NCBI GenBank assembly: GCA_002469605.1 | Contig: DKMV01000323.1 | Span: 1-7,985, forward strand | Direction: 5' to 3' | Origin: Leclercia sp. UBA7405 | GTDB taxonomy: Bacteria > Pseudomonadota > Gammaproteobacteria > Enterobacterales > Enterobacteriaceae | DNA length: 7,985 nucleotides | In this document: positions 1-7,329 of the stretch, piece after piece | Numbering within the stretch: the first letter of the stretch is position 1 | How the letters are laid out: each line of letters starts with the position of its first letter | Notes under the pieces: generated by a model | Seen by the model: the letters and a program-made list of their open reading frames with translations, nothing else | Told to the model about the DNA's origin: nothing | Database searches by the model: none | Position numbers and translations under genes: made by a program

Positions 1-675
1 CTCGTCCGCCGGGGCGGCAACAATCACCGACTTCGCCAGCCCTTCGGCCTGCAGCGAGTTCTCGATAAACTCTTTTACCTCGCGGCCGCGCTCGCCGATC
101 AGCCCCACCACCACCACGTCGGCCCGTGTATAGCGGGTGATCATCCCCAGCAGCACGCTTTTACCCACGCCGCTGCCCGCCATCAGCCCCACGCGCTGGC
201 CTTTACCGATGGTCAGCAGGCCGTTAATCGCCCGCACGCCCACGTCCAGCGGCGCCTCCACCGGCTGGCGCCGGAGGGGATGCACCTGCGGAAGCTGCTG
301 CGGCAACAGGGTGTCGCCGCCGAGCTTGCCTTTGTCGTCCAGCGGTTCGCCAAGGCCATTTACCACGCGCCCCAGCCACTGATCGCTAATCATCACCCCT
401 TCGCTCTTGCCGGCCGGGAAGACCCGCGCACCGGCGATCAGCCCCGAGGGCTGTTTAAAGGGCATCAGGAAGGTGACTTCGCGGTCGAAGCCCACCACCT
501 GGGCCTCGATCATCTCGTGCTCCACGCTCTCCACGTGGCAGAGCTGGCCGATGGCCAACCGGCAGCCGACACACTCCAGCAGAATGCCGTTGACCCGCAC
601 CAGACGCCCGGCGACGCGCGCCAGATCGATCTGCTCGATGGAGCGCAGGGCCTGTTCGAAATCAGGACTGCTCAT
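1..675 (-). CDS. lfiI: LfiI, lateral flagellar export ATPase (FliI family), 3' end beyond the window
   Basis: This is the ATPase of the flagellar type III export apparatus. It hydrolyses ATP on the cytoplasmic side of the export gate to help unload and unfold rod, hook and filament substrates. The first 225 codons are visible and stay open to the left edge, so about half of a normal FliI (roughly 440-460 residues) is present. Residues 1-90 form the N-terminal beta-barrel-like part. The nucleotide-binding domain follows, with the P-loop AGSGVGKS at about 166-173 and the conserved GLIGERGREVKEF block at 191-203, both typical of FliI/SctN. The ATG at 675 is chosen because GGAAG lies 6 bases upstream and the downstream reading matches FliI from the start. 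The start overlaps the end of lfiH by 14 bp, implying translational coupling. Family assignment is firm; the lateral-system symbol rests on context. Confidence 0.93.
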   Translation of the reverse strand, partial: MSSPDFEQALRSIEQIDLARVAGRLVRVNGILLECVGCRLAIGQLCHVESVEHEMIEAQVVGFDREVTFLMPFKQPSGLIAGARVFPAGKSEGVMISDQWLGRVVNGLGEPLDDKGKLGGDTLLPQQLPQVHPLRRQPVEAPLDVGVRAINGLLTIGKGQRVGLMAGSGVGKSVLLGMITRYTRADVVVVGLIGERGREVKEFIENSLQAEGLAKSVIVAAPADE

Positions 676-1417
676 GGGTATCTTCCGGCAGTAGGGTCTC
701 TTTGAGCACCGCCACGCACTGATCCAGACGGTGCTGACAGCCCACGTCCATTTCGGTGGTGTCGGTCACCACGCGGCATTCGCCAGGGGCCAGCGCCGGG
801 TCGGCGGCCAGCCCCCACTCCCGGGCCTTTTCCGGCTCCGCCTCGCTGATGCGGCGGAACTCTTCGCCGTTGAGCAACACGCGGATCTGCTCCGGCGGCT
901 GCGGCAGGCTGGTGAGCGCCTCTTCTACCAGCGCTAATAGCTGGGTGGGGTGCAGCGCCAGCTCGCAGCGGATCACCTGCCGCGTCACTTTCTCCACCAG
1001 CTGCATCAGCTCTTCGCGTCGGCGCTGCTCGTAGCGCTCCAGGAAACGCTGTACATCGGCGGTAACGCGCTCGAAGGGGGCGGCGGCGTCCAGGAACTGC
1101 TGGCGGGCCTGCTGTTTGCCCTCTGCCAGCCCTTTGCGCAGCCCCTCGTCAAATCCAAGCCGAACGCCCTCCTGATAGCCCTCCTCTTTGCCCTCTTCCA
1201 TGCCCTGGGCAAAGCCCTGGTTCAGCCCATCGCGAAAGCCTTCCTGCAGCTGCTGCTGATAGCTGGCCGCATCCTGCGCACCAGGCAGATCCTCGTCGGC
1301 CGGGGCGTGGGGCGCCCTGCTTTTACGCAACGGCGGAAATTTATGTAGCCGCGGTTTTACCACGCCCTGGCGGCGCGAGGTCAGCGCCTCCAGCGGGAGG
1401 CTGCGTTTCTTGAACAT
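662..1417 (-). CDS. lfiH: LfiH, negative regulator/stator of the export ATPase (FliH family)
   Basis: FliH proteins dimerise, bind the FliI N-terminus, restrain its ATPase activity and tether it to the C-ring. This 251-residue protein is close to the usual FliH length (about 235 in Salmonella). Residues 1-50 are basic and proline-rich. Residues 60-100 contain eleven glycines spaced exactly four apart (G60 to G100), the GxxxG helix-dimer repeat that marks FliH. Residues 105-150 are a charged, helical coiled-coil-like segment. From about 155 onward is the C-terminal FliI-binding domain, with VTRQVIRCELALHP near 144-157. The ATG at 1417 has GGTGGA 7 bases upstream. The gene starts 3 bp after the lfiG stop and overlaps lfiI, so it sits inside the operon between its ring and ATPase partners. 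Sequence conservation in FliH is weak in general, so the call leans on the GxxxG array and position. Confidence 0.92.
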   Translation of the reverse strand: MFKKRSLPLEALTSRRQGVVKPRLHKFPPLRKSRAPHAPADEDLPGAQDAASYQQQLQEGFRDGLNQGFAQGMEEGKEEGYQEGVRLGFDEGLRKGLAEGKQQARQQFLDAAAPFERVTADVQRFLERYEQRRREELMQLVEKVTRQVIRCELALHPTQLLALVEEALTSLPQPPEQIRVLLNGEEFRRISEAEPEKAREWGLAADPALAPGECRVVTDTTEMDVGCQHRLDQCVAVLKETLLPEDTHEQS

Positions 1418-1420
1418 GGG

Positions 1421-2446
1421 TTATTCCACCGTCTGCTCTGCGAATAGCTGCACCTGAATCTCACCCTCTTCCACCAGCTGGCGCAGGGTCTGCATAATCT
1501 CTTTGCGTACCTGCTCGATACGGCTGACGGGCACCGGGCCAAGGCGGCTGGTGGTGCTTTGCAGCAGGGTGACCTGGCGTTTGGGCATCACGTTGAAAAT
1601 GGCCTGGCGCAGCACCGGCTCGGTGCCCTTCAGCGCCACGGCCCACTCTTCGAGAGGCACCTCTTCCATCAGGCGTTGCAGGGTGGCCGGGGTCTGACGG
1701 CTGAGAATGTAGAATTCGTACATCTCATCCTTAAGATCATCCACCACGCTTTCATCGCGCTCGCGCAGCTGCTCCAGCAGCGCCTGCTGGTTGCTGGGGA
1801 TGCGGTTGACGATGTTGGCGGCGTGCTTAATCCCCACCACTTTCGAACCATGCTCGGAGAGCACGGCGATGCCGCGATCGATAAGGCGATCCAGCTCGTC
1901 GATCACATCGCGGTTAACGTCGTCCAGGCGGGCGATACGGTAGATGATCTCGTCCTGACGCTCGCGTGGCAGTACGCTCAGCACGCTGGCGGCAATATCC
2001 GGCGGCAGGAAGGCGAGAAACACCGCCTGCAATTGCAGGTGCTCCTGCTCAATCAGCGCCGCCAGCTGCGGGATATCCACCCACTGCAGGCGCGCCATGC
2101 GGTAGCGAATTTCATCCCCGTAGATGCCGTTGATCACGCTGCGGGCAATCTCGCCCCCCAGCGCCTTCTCCAGGATGCCGCGCAGATAAGAGCGCGAGGC
2201 GCCGTTAATGCCGCTCTGCTCGCTGTAGTCGGAGAAGAAATTGTTCATGGCCTGCCGCGCCTGATGCACCTTCACATCGTGCAGGCGGGCCATGGTTTCA
2301 CTGAGCAGCACTACCTCTTCACGGTTGAGCTTCTGCATCACCCGCGCGGCGGCCTCTTCCCCTACGCTCATCAGCAGGATGGCCGCCTGCTCCAGACGGC
2401 TACGGCCGCCGGAATTATTAGTCGGACTGGCGATTGCTTCGGTCAT
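1421..2446 (-). CDS. lfiG: LfiG, rotor/switch protein (FliG family)
   Basis: FliG forms the upper C-ring under the MS ring and contacts the stator to generate torque. The 341-residue length matches the family (331 in E. coli). Residues 15-100 are the N-terminal FliF-binding domain, with AAILLMSVGEEAAARVM at 21-37. The middle domain spans about 110-200. The C-terminal armadillo/torque domain covers about 205-335 and includes the ALKG motif at 271-274. Two signature sites deviate. The FliM-binding EHPQ motif reads EHLQ at 135-138. By alignment with E. coli FliG, K264 and R281 are kept (K273, R290), but D288/D289 are S297/T298 and R297 is P306. The ATG at 2446 has GGA 9 bases upstream and lies inside the end of lfiF (29-bp overlap), implying coupling of MS-ring and rotor synthesis. 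Family assignment is firm; functional effects of the substitutions are inferred. Confidence 0.95.
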   Translation of the reverse strand: MTEAIASPTNNSGGRSRLEQAAILLMSVGEEAAARVMQKLNREEVVLLSETMARLHDVKVHQARQAMNNFFSDYSEQSGINGASRSYLRGILEKALGGEIARSVINGIYGDEIRYRMARLQWVDIPQLAALIEQEHLQLQAVFLAFLPPDIAASVLSVLPRERQDEIIYRIARLDDVNRDVIDELDRLIDRGIAVLSEHGSKVVGIKHAANIVNRIPSNQQALLEQLRERDESVVDDLKDEMYEFYILSRQTPATLQRLMEEVPLEEWAVALKGTEPVLRQAIFNVMPKRQVTLLQSTTSRLGPVPVSRIEQVRKEIMQTLRQLVEEGEIQVQLFAEQTVE

Positions 2447-4106
2447 TGCTATTAATCCATTGTCTCAGCACTTCTGCTACGCGTTCCGTTTCGCTCTGGG
2501 CGAGTACCTGGAGATACTCCACTTTGGTTTCCAGGCCGGAGCTTTGCGGCGGCAGCAGCTCATCATTATTGTTGAAGCCCACGTTCGTCAGCGCGGTAAG
2601 GCTCTCGCTCTTCGCACCGGCGTCGTCGATCTGCAGATCTTTCTCTTTCTGCACGACCTCGTTGATGACCCGTTCACGGCGTCCCAGACGCTGGGCCAGC
2701 GGGCGTACGCCAAACAGCAGGGTTAACAGCGCCAGCAGGCCAATGCCGCCGGTCTGTCCCCAGTACTGCAGATCGGGATCTTTCCACCACTGTTCGACGA
2801 CGACGGCGTCGTCGCCCTGAGGCACGCTGAAGGTGAGCACGTCCAGCGTCAGAGCATCGCCGCGCTGTTTTTCGATTCCGGCGGCGCTCTCGACCAGACG
2901 GGTGATGGCGGTCAGCTGTTCCGGGGTGACTTTCGCCAGCGCCGGGGCGGTTTTATTCAGCGCCACCGCCACGTTCAGTTTTTCCAGCTTGTACCCCGGA
3001 TGGCGGATATGGCGGATATCGCGATCAAAGGCGTACTTACGCTGTTGCTGGCTGCGGTTGGAGAGCGAACGGGGATCGCTGGTCGTGGTGGTATTCGCCG
3101 CTGCAGCGGGGGCCTCAGCGCCGGCCGCCTGGGCCGCGGCCGCTGGCGGATTCTGGTTCACCGGGCGGTTGCTCAGCGAACCGGGAATACCAAACGCCAT
3201 TTCGTTGGTGGTGTTCTCCTGGCTCAGCTGCTCATCGCTGACGCGCGGCTCTTTCCCCAGACGCTCCTGGGTCTCCTCCACGCGGCTTAAATCCACAGTC
3301 GGGGCAACGCTGATGCGGAAGTTGCCGGCGCCCACCAGCGAGGTCAGCAGGGTGGCGATATTTTTACGGGTATCGTCGCGAATGCGCTGCATCACGTCGT
3401 CGCCCATTCGTCGGCCGGCAAGGGAGCCATCCGGGTCGGCGATGCTGTCCGACAGCAGATTGCCCGCCTGGTCGACGACGCGCACGCTGTTGGCCGCCAT
3501 CCCCGGCACGGAGCCGGCAACCAGCTGCACAATCGACGCCACCTGCTGCTCGTCCAGCTGCCTGCCGTAGCGCAGCTGCACCACCACCGAGGCGCTGCTG
3601 TTGGGTTTGTTGGTGAGAACAAAAGAGCTGGACTCGCTCAGCCCGAGATGCACGCGGGCGTGTTCAACCGGATCCAGCGCCATAATACTTTTCGCCAGCT
3701 CGCCTTCCAGGCTGCGCTTGTAGCGCACGTTCTGGATAAACTGGCTGCTGCCGAGCATCTCTTCTTTATCCATCAGCTCGTAGCCGTCCGGCATGGCCGC
3801 GCTGATCCCTTTGGCCGCCAGCGCCATCCGCGCCTGCGCCAGACGGCTTTCGCCCACCAGGATCTGCCCGTTATCCGGGTTAATGCGGTAGGGGATATTC
3901 TCCGCCCCCAGCACCTCAACCACCTGGGAGACGGGGATCTGCTCACTGGCGCCATAGAGCGCGACGTAGCCCTGATTGCGGTTCCACAGCGATATGACGA
4001 TGGCAATAGCCAGCACCACGCCGCCGGCGATGGCCAGCATTCTCGGGTTATTGATGCCGGCCGGGAGGGCTGGAACGGGAAGACGCTCTTTGATTTTTTT
4101 CAACAC
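2418..4106 (-). CDS. lfiF: LfiF, flagellar MS-ring protein (FliF family)
   Basis: FliF assembles into the MS ring in the inner membrane, the base on which the rod, C-ring and export gate are built. The protein is 562 residues, typical for the family. A first membrane helix lies at about 23-41. The YscJ/FliF ring-building motif region follows (about 45-220), then a second periplasmic ring domain containing GIPGSLSNRP at 306-315. Next comes an alanine/proline-rich linker (about 320-340), a second membrane helix at about 452-471, and a cytoplasmic tail. The last 40 residues, with ETKVEYLQVLAQSETERVAEVLRQW at 526-550, are the FliG-binding tail. The start is GTG, not ATG; it is supported by a ribosome-binding site 8 bases upstream, and the next in-frame ATG (residue 23) would remove the cytoplasmic N-terminus and clip the first helix. 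The gene is 10 bp from lfiE and overlaps lfiG. Confidence 0.95.
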   Translation of the reverse strand: MLKKIKERLPVPALPAGINNPRMLAIAGGVVLAIAIVISLWNRNQGYVALYGASEQIPVSQVVEVLGAENIPYRINPDNGQILVGESRLAQARMALAAKGISAAMPDGYELMDKEEMLGSSQFIQNVRYKRSLEGELAKSIMALDPVEHARVHLGLSESSSFVLTNKPNSSASVVVQLRYGRQLDEQQVASIVQLVAGSVPGMAANSVRVVDQAGNLLSDSIADPDGSLAGRRMGDDVMQRIRDDTRKNIATLLTSLVGAGNFRISVAPTVDLSRVEETQERLGKEPRVSDEQLSQENTTNEMAFGIPGSLSNRPVNQNPPAAAAQAAGAEAPAAAANTTTTSDPRSLSNRSQQQRKYAFDRDIRHIRHPGYKLEKLNVAVALNKTAPALAKVTPEQLTAITRLVESAAGIEKQRGDALTLDVLTFSVPQGDDAVVVEQWWKDPDLQYWGQTGGIGLLALLTLLFGVRPLAQRLGRRERVINEVVQKEKDLQIDDAGAKSESLTALTNVGFNNNDELLPPQSSGLETKVEYLQVLAQSETERVAEVLRQWINSNDRSNRQSD

Positions 4107-4114
4107 GGTTACGG

Positions 4115-4119
4115 CCTTA
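4115..4119 (-). promoter_or_regulatory. Ribosome-binding site that fixes the GTG start of lfiF
   Basis: On the minus strand TAAGG ends 8 bases before the GTG at 4106. The TAA of this motif is also the lfiE stop codon, so a ribosome terminating lfiE is placed directly on the lfiF initiation region. This supports the GTG start over the TTG that is codon 2 and the ATG at codon 23. Confidence 0.6.
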
Positions 4120-4485
4120 CAGCGAAATGTTCATCACGTCATCCAGGGCGCTGTTGAGCTTGTTGCGCACCTGCATCATCGCCGAAAAGGCCACGCTGGC
4201 TTTCTGGCTCTCGATCATCGCGCCCGCTAAATCGTCGCTCTGACCCATATCAATCGCCGTCTGCTTTGCGCTGGCGCTGTGCTGCAGCGCATCGACGTTA
4301 TCGATGGCGTTGTTAAGCACGCGAGAAAAGGAGACCGAGTCGGTGCCGTTAAAGGCAGCGTTTGCCGGGGCAATGGTCGTGGAGGGGGCGACCGCGCCGG
4401 CAGAAGCCAGCATGGCCGTCTGCTGCATGCGGTTGAGCAGCGCCTGTTGCGCGGTGTTAATACCTGCGGCGGCTATCTTGTCCAT
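4117..4485 (-). CDS. lfiE: LfiE, hook-basal body/rod adaptor protein (FliE family)
   Basis: FliE is a small periplasmic protein exported early. It connects the MS ring and export gate to the proximal rod. The product is 122 residues, near the usual FliE size of about 100-110. The conserved C-terminal half is clear: SFSRVLNNAIDNVDALQ at 52-68, then the GQSDDLAGAMIESQKASVAF block at 81-100 and the terminal MMQVRNKLNSALDDVMNISL helix at 103-122, which matches the FliE ending in spacing and pattern. There is no signal peptide, as expected for a substrate of the flagellar export system. The ATG at 4485 has a strong AGGAAGGA Shine-Dalgarno sequence just upstream. The gene lies 19 bp after lafK and 10 bp before lfiF, the standard fliE-fliF order. 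Confidence 0.94.
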   Translation of the reverse strand: MDKIAAAGINTAQQALLNRMQQTAMLASAGAVAPSTTIAPANAAFNGTDSVSFSRVLNNAIDNVDALQHSASAKQTAIDMGQSDDLAGAMIESQKASVAFSAMMQVRNKLNSALDDVMNISL

Positions 4486-4492
4486 TTATTTT

Positions 4493-4500
4493 TCCTTCCT
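4493..4500 (-). promoter_or_regulatory. Strong ribosome-binding site of lfiE
   Basis: AGGAAGGA on the minus strand ends 7 bases before the lfiE ATG. It is the best Shine-Dalgarno match in the left operon, in contrast with the very weak one before lafK. This would favour more structural protein than regulator per transcript (inference). Confidence 0.55.
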
Positions 4501-4504
4501 GGCC

Positions 4505-5536
<1,032 letters not shown>

Positions 5537-5592
5537 TTGGAGTACCAGTAATAAAGAACAAAAAAGGAATTCGCGCTTAAACTTTTCATTTA

Positions 5593-5608
5593 TGCACGCT
5601 TATAGCCA
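5593..5608 (-). promoter_or_regulatory. Candidate sigma-54 promoter (-24/-12) for lafK-lfiEFGHI
   Basis: Read on the minus strand, the site is TGGCTATAAGCGTGCA. The GG (5607-5606) and GC (5595-5594) dinucleotides have the required 10-base spacing. It matches the consensus TGGCACG-N4-TTGCA at 8 of 12 defined positions. Transcription would start near 5582, giving a leader of about 46 bases before lafK. If real, lafK would be under sigma-54 control and possibly autoactivated (inference). Confidence 0.45.
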
Positions 5609-5793
5609 CCTTGCCACATGGAGGTTTTTCCTTTTTATCATCTTAATAACGATTAAAATTCGATTTATTTTTACGAGGAAGAAACGCTTCCGTGAAAATA
5701 TGTTGCCTAGTATACCCACCGACTAAGAATTGTCTCATCTTTAATGGATATTAAAATATTAATCTATATATTTCAGCACGTTGCATGACTTAT

Positions 5794-5805
5794 TAATCAT
5801 GATTA
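5794..5805. repeat. Perfect 12-bp palindrome, possible operator or activator site
   Basis: TAATCATGATTA is its own reverse complement. It ends 25 bp upstream of the lfiM-side -24/-12 element. A dimeric DNA-binding protein could use it, but the region is AT-rich and no regulator can be assigned from sequence. Confidence 0.35.
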
Positions 5806-5830
5806 GGGCGGAAAAATAATGGATTAATAA

Positions 5831-5846
5831 AGGCTACAGGCTTGCA
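5831..5846 (+). promoter_or_regulatory. Candidate sigma-54 promoter (-24/-12) for lfiMNP
   Basis: The site AGGCTACAGGCTTGCA keeps GG (5832-5833) and GC (5844-5845) at the required 10-base spacing and has a perfect TTGCA at the -12 element, 8 of 12 consensus positions. It shares GGCTA with the lafK-side element. Transcription would begin near 5857, leaving an unusually long leader of about 197 bases before lfiM. Confidence 0.5.
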
Positions 5847-6053
5847 ATATCAGGCGTGGACAGGTCTAATTCGCACTCTGAAAAAAGGGCGTTGCGTTTT
5901 TTGTCTGATGACGATGTATCGATGCTGATATAAAGCGACATAACTTTTTCAAAACTCAAATGCTCACAGAAAAAATTTCTCACCGTTAGCGCGTAGTAAA
6001 GTAAACGGCCGGAAAAGTGTTTCACCAGCAATTATTACTGAACCGGAATAAAC

Positions 6054-6938
6054 ATGTACCCTGCTTCACAGCGAATCAGAATCCATCAGCAGGATAATCT
6101 GCCTGACCTGGTAAAACTTGATATCAGTAAACTTGGCCGCCCGTGGCATAAGCTTCCCAAGTTAATGAATGATAGTTTTGATATCCTTGATGCGCGTCTG
6201 AGTATTTATTTCCTGAAGAAGCTGCGTGTTAATGCCGCGTTAAAAACAATGACGTTTGCTATCGATCAGCATTATAAAAACACACAAATATTCTCCACGC
6301 CTTACGGGAATATTGCCTTTGTGATCGACCGCATCTTATTACTCAATATCCTTCATGATTATTACGGCCTGAGCAAAGAGAACAGCCAGATTGAACCTGA
6401 TGTCTCGCTGCCGGTAACCAAAACCGAAGAGCGGCTGAAAAGCAAACTGGGCCAGGAATTAACCTCCCTGATAATTTGCAAAGAGACCTTTGGGGAAGAT
6501 CTGGATATTAAAGTGGATTATTCCACGGTCATCAGCCAGTGGAGCTGGTGCGTCACCTTTACCCTCGAAGGCTACAGCCACGGCAGCTTTACCGTGCTGC
6601 TGGACACCCACCACGTCGACCGGATGTTGGCCAGCCTGCGCAAGCCAGAGGCTCGCGAGCGCGGCGTGGAGAAAAGCGTTCCCTTAAGCCCGGCGCAGAT
6701 CGAGCGCCTGTTCGACAGCCTGCCGCTGAAGCTGAACGGCCGCCTCGCCAGCCTCAATCTGACCGTCGCCCAGGTTGCCGACATCAAGCCCGGCGACATC
6801 ATTCCCGTGGCGCTGAATGAACCTGTACCGGTCTTTATCGGTAAGGAACAAATTTTCGAAGCCGCTATCGCCGAAGATCGCAGCAAACTGTTTTTGTGCG
6901 ATATCCATGACAAGACAACCGAGAAGCACTATGAGTGA
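6054..6938 (+). CDS. lfiM: LfiM, flagellar motor switch protein (FliM family, atypical)
   Basis: FliM forms the middle of the C-ring, joining FliG to FliN and normally receiving CheY-P. This 294-residue protein is shorter than FliM of E. coli (334). Residues about 25-200 correspond to the CheC-like middle domain and 221-284 to the C-terminal SpoA domain, with DIKPGDIIPV at 243-252. The first 25 residues contain nothing like the LSQxEIDALL CheY-P-binding peptide, and a TGA at 6039-6041 in the same frame excludes a longer start. The middle-domain GGxG loop that contacts FliG is also missing; the aligned stretch reads LHDYYGLSKE at about 100-109. The Shine-Dalgarno is weak (CGGAA, 6044-6048). 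The first ~400 bases are noticeably more AT-rich than the rest. The gene overlaps lfiN by 8 bp. The SpoA end and position make FliM the best call; a SctQ-like relative is the alternative. Confidence 0.88.
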   Translation: MYPASQRIRIHQQDNLPDLVKLDISKLGRPWHKLPKLMNDSFDILDARLSIYFLKKLRVNAALKTMTFAIDQHYKNTQIFSTPYGNIAFVIDRILLLNILHDYYGLSKENSQIEPDVSLPVTKTEERLKSKLGQELTSLIICKETFGEDLDIKVDYSTVISQWSWCVTFTLEGYSHGSFTVLLDTHHVDRMLASLRKPEARERGVEKSVPLSPAQIERLFDSLPLKLNGRLASLNLTVAQVADIKPGDIIPVALNEPVPVFIGKEQIFEAAIAEDRSKLFLCDIHDKTTEKHYE

Positions 6939-7329
6939 TTTGCAAAATGAGCTGAGCCAGACCCTGGATCTGGACGACCTGAACCTCAGCGATATGAGCC
7001 AAGAGGAGACCGTAGAGGGCAATATTCGCCTCGATTTGCAGCAGGAGACGCGCAACGCCCCGGTGACCGACATGCGCCGCATGGCGCTGTTCAGCCGTAT
7101 TCCGGTAACGCTAACGCTGGAAGTCTCCTCCGTGGATATCTCGCTGGCCGAACTGATGACGGTGAATAGCGACTCGGTGATTGAGCTGGATAAAATGGCG
7201 GGCGAGCCGCTGGATATTAAGGTCAACGGCATCGCCTTTGGTAAAGCGGAAGTGGTGATCCTCAACGACAAGTATGGCCTGCGGATTATCGAATTTAACG
7301 CTAAAGAGCTGGGCGAGCTTACCCGATGA
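6931..7329 (+). CDS. lfiN: LfiN, flagellar motor switch protein (FliN family)
   Basis: FliN forms the lower rim of the C-ring and docks the FliH-FliI complex. The product is 132 residues, close to E. coli FliN (137). Residues 1-45 are acidic and probably flexible. Residues 53-125 form a full SpoA domain with LFSRIPVTLTLEV (53-65), LDKMAGEPLDIKVNG (86-100) and KYGLRIIEF (114-122), all close to the FliN consensus. I chose the ATG at 6931 rather than the in-frame ATG at 6817: it gives a standard-length FliN starting MSDL, overlaps the lfiM stop by only 8 bp, and has a purine-rich GAGAAG upstream. The longer reading would be a shadow of the lfiM SpoA region. The gene is coupled to lfiP through a 4-bp ATGA overlap. 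Confidence 0.94.
   Translation: MSDLQNELSQTLDLDDLNLSDMSQEETVEGNIRLDLQQETRNAPVTDMRRMALFSRIPVTLTLEVSSVDISLAELMTVNSDSVIELDKMAGEPLDIKVNGIAFGKAEVVILNDKYGLRIIEFNAKELGELTR

Larger units (their letters stand above)
5537..6053. other. Divergent control region between the lafK and lfiM operons
   Basis: This 517-bp stretch is the only long gap in the window and is clearly richer in A and T than the genes around it. I see no convincing gene in it. It contains a sigma-54-like element facing each flanking gene, a 12-bp palindrome between them, a weak hairpin (GGAAG/CTTCC, 5677-5691), and a poor sigma-70-like pair on the plus strand (TTGTCT at 5730-5735, TAAAAT at 5752-5757, 16-bp spacer). The roughly 220 bp between the two sigma-54 elements is where enhancer sites for LafK or an upstream regulator would be expected. 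No intrinsic terminator is visible, consistent with two operons diverging from here. Confidence 0.75.

Noticed and set aside
1559..2455. 298-codon plus-strand open frame antisense to lfiG
   Set aside because: It mirrors the GC-rich codon pattern of lfiG and has no recognisable domain; a shadow frame.
5769..5786. GCACG next to TTGCA, resembling a sigma-54 site
   Set aside because: The two halves are adjacent without the required four-base spacer, so the -24/-12 geometry is wrong.
5881..5902. A6-N10-T6 arrangement resembling a terminator or attenuator
   Set aside because: The inner bases (GGGCGTTGCG) do not pair well, leaving only an A-U stem; too weak to call.
5834..6031. 65-codon minus-strand open frame in the intergenic region
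   Set aside because: It starts with TTG, has no ribosome-binding site, resembles no family I recognise, and covers the candidate lfiM promoter and leader. Most likely a chance frame.
6817..6930. Longer in-frame start for lfiN
   Set aside because: It would overlap the lfiM SpoA coding region by over 120 bp and add 38 residues absent from FliN; the ATG at 6931 fits family length and coupling.
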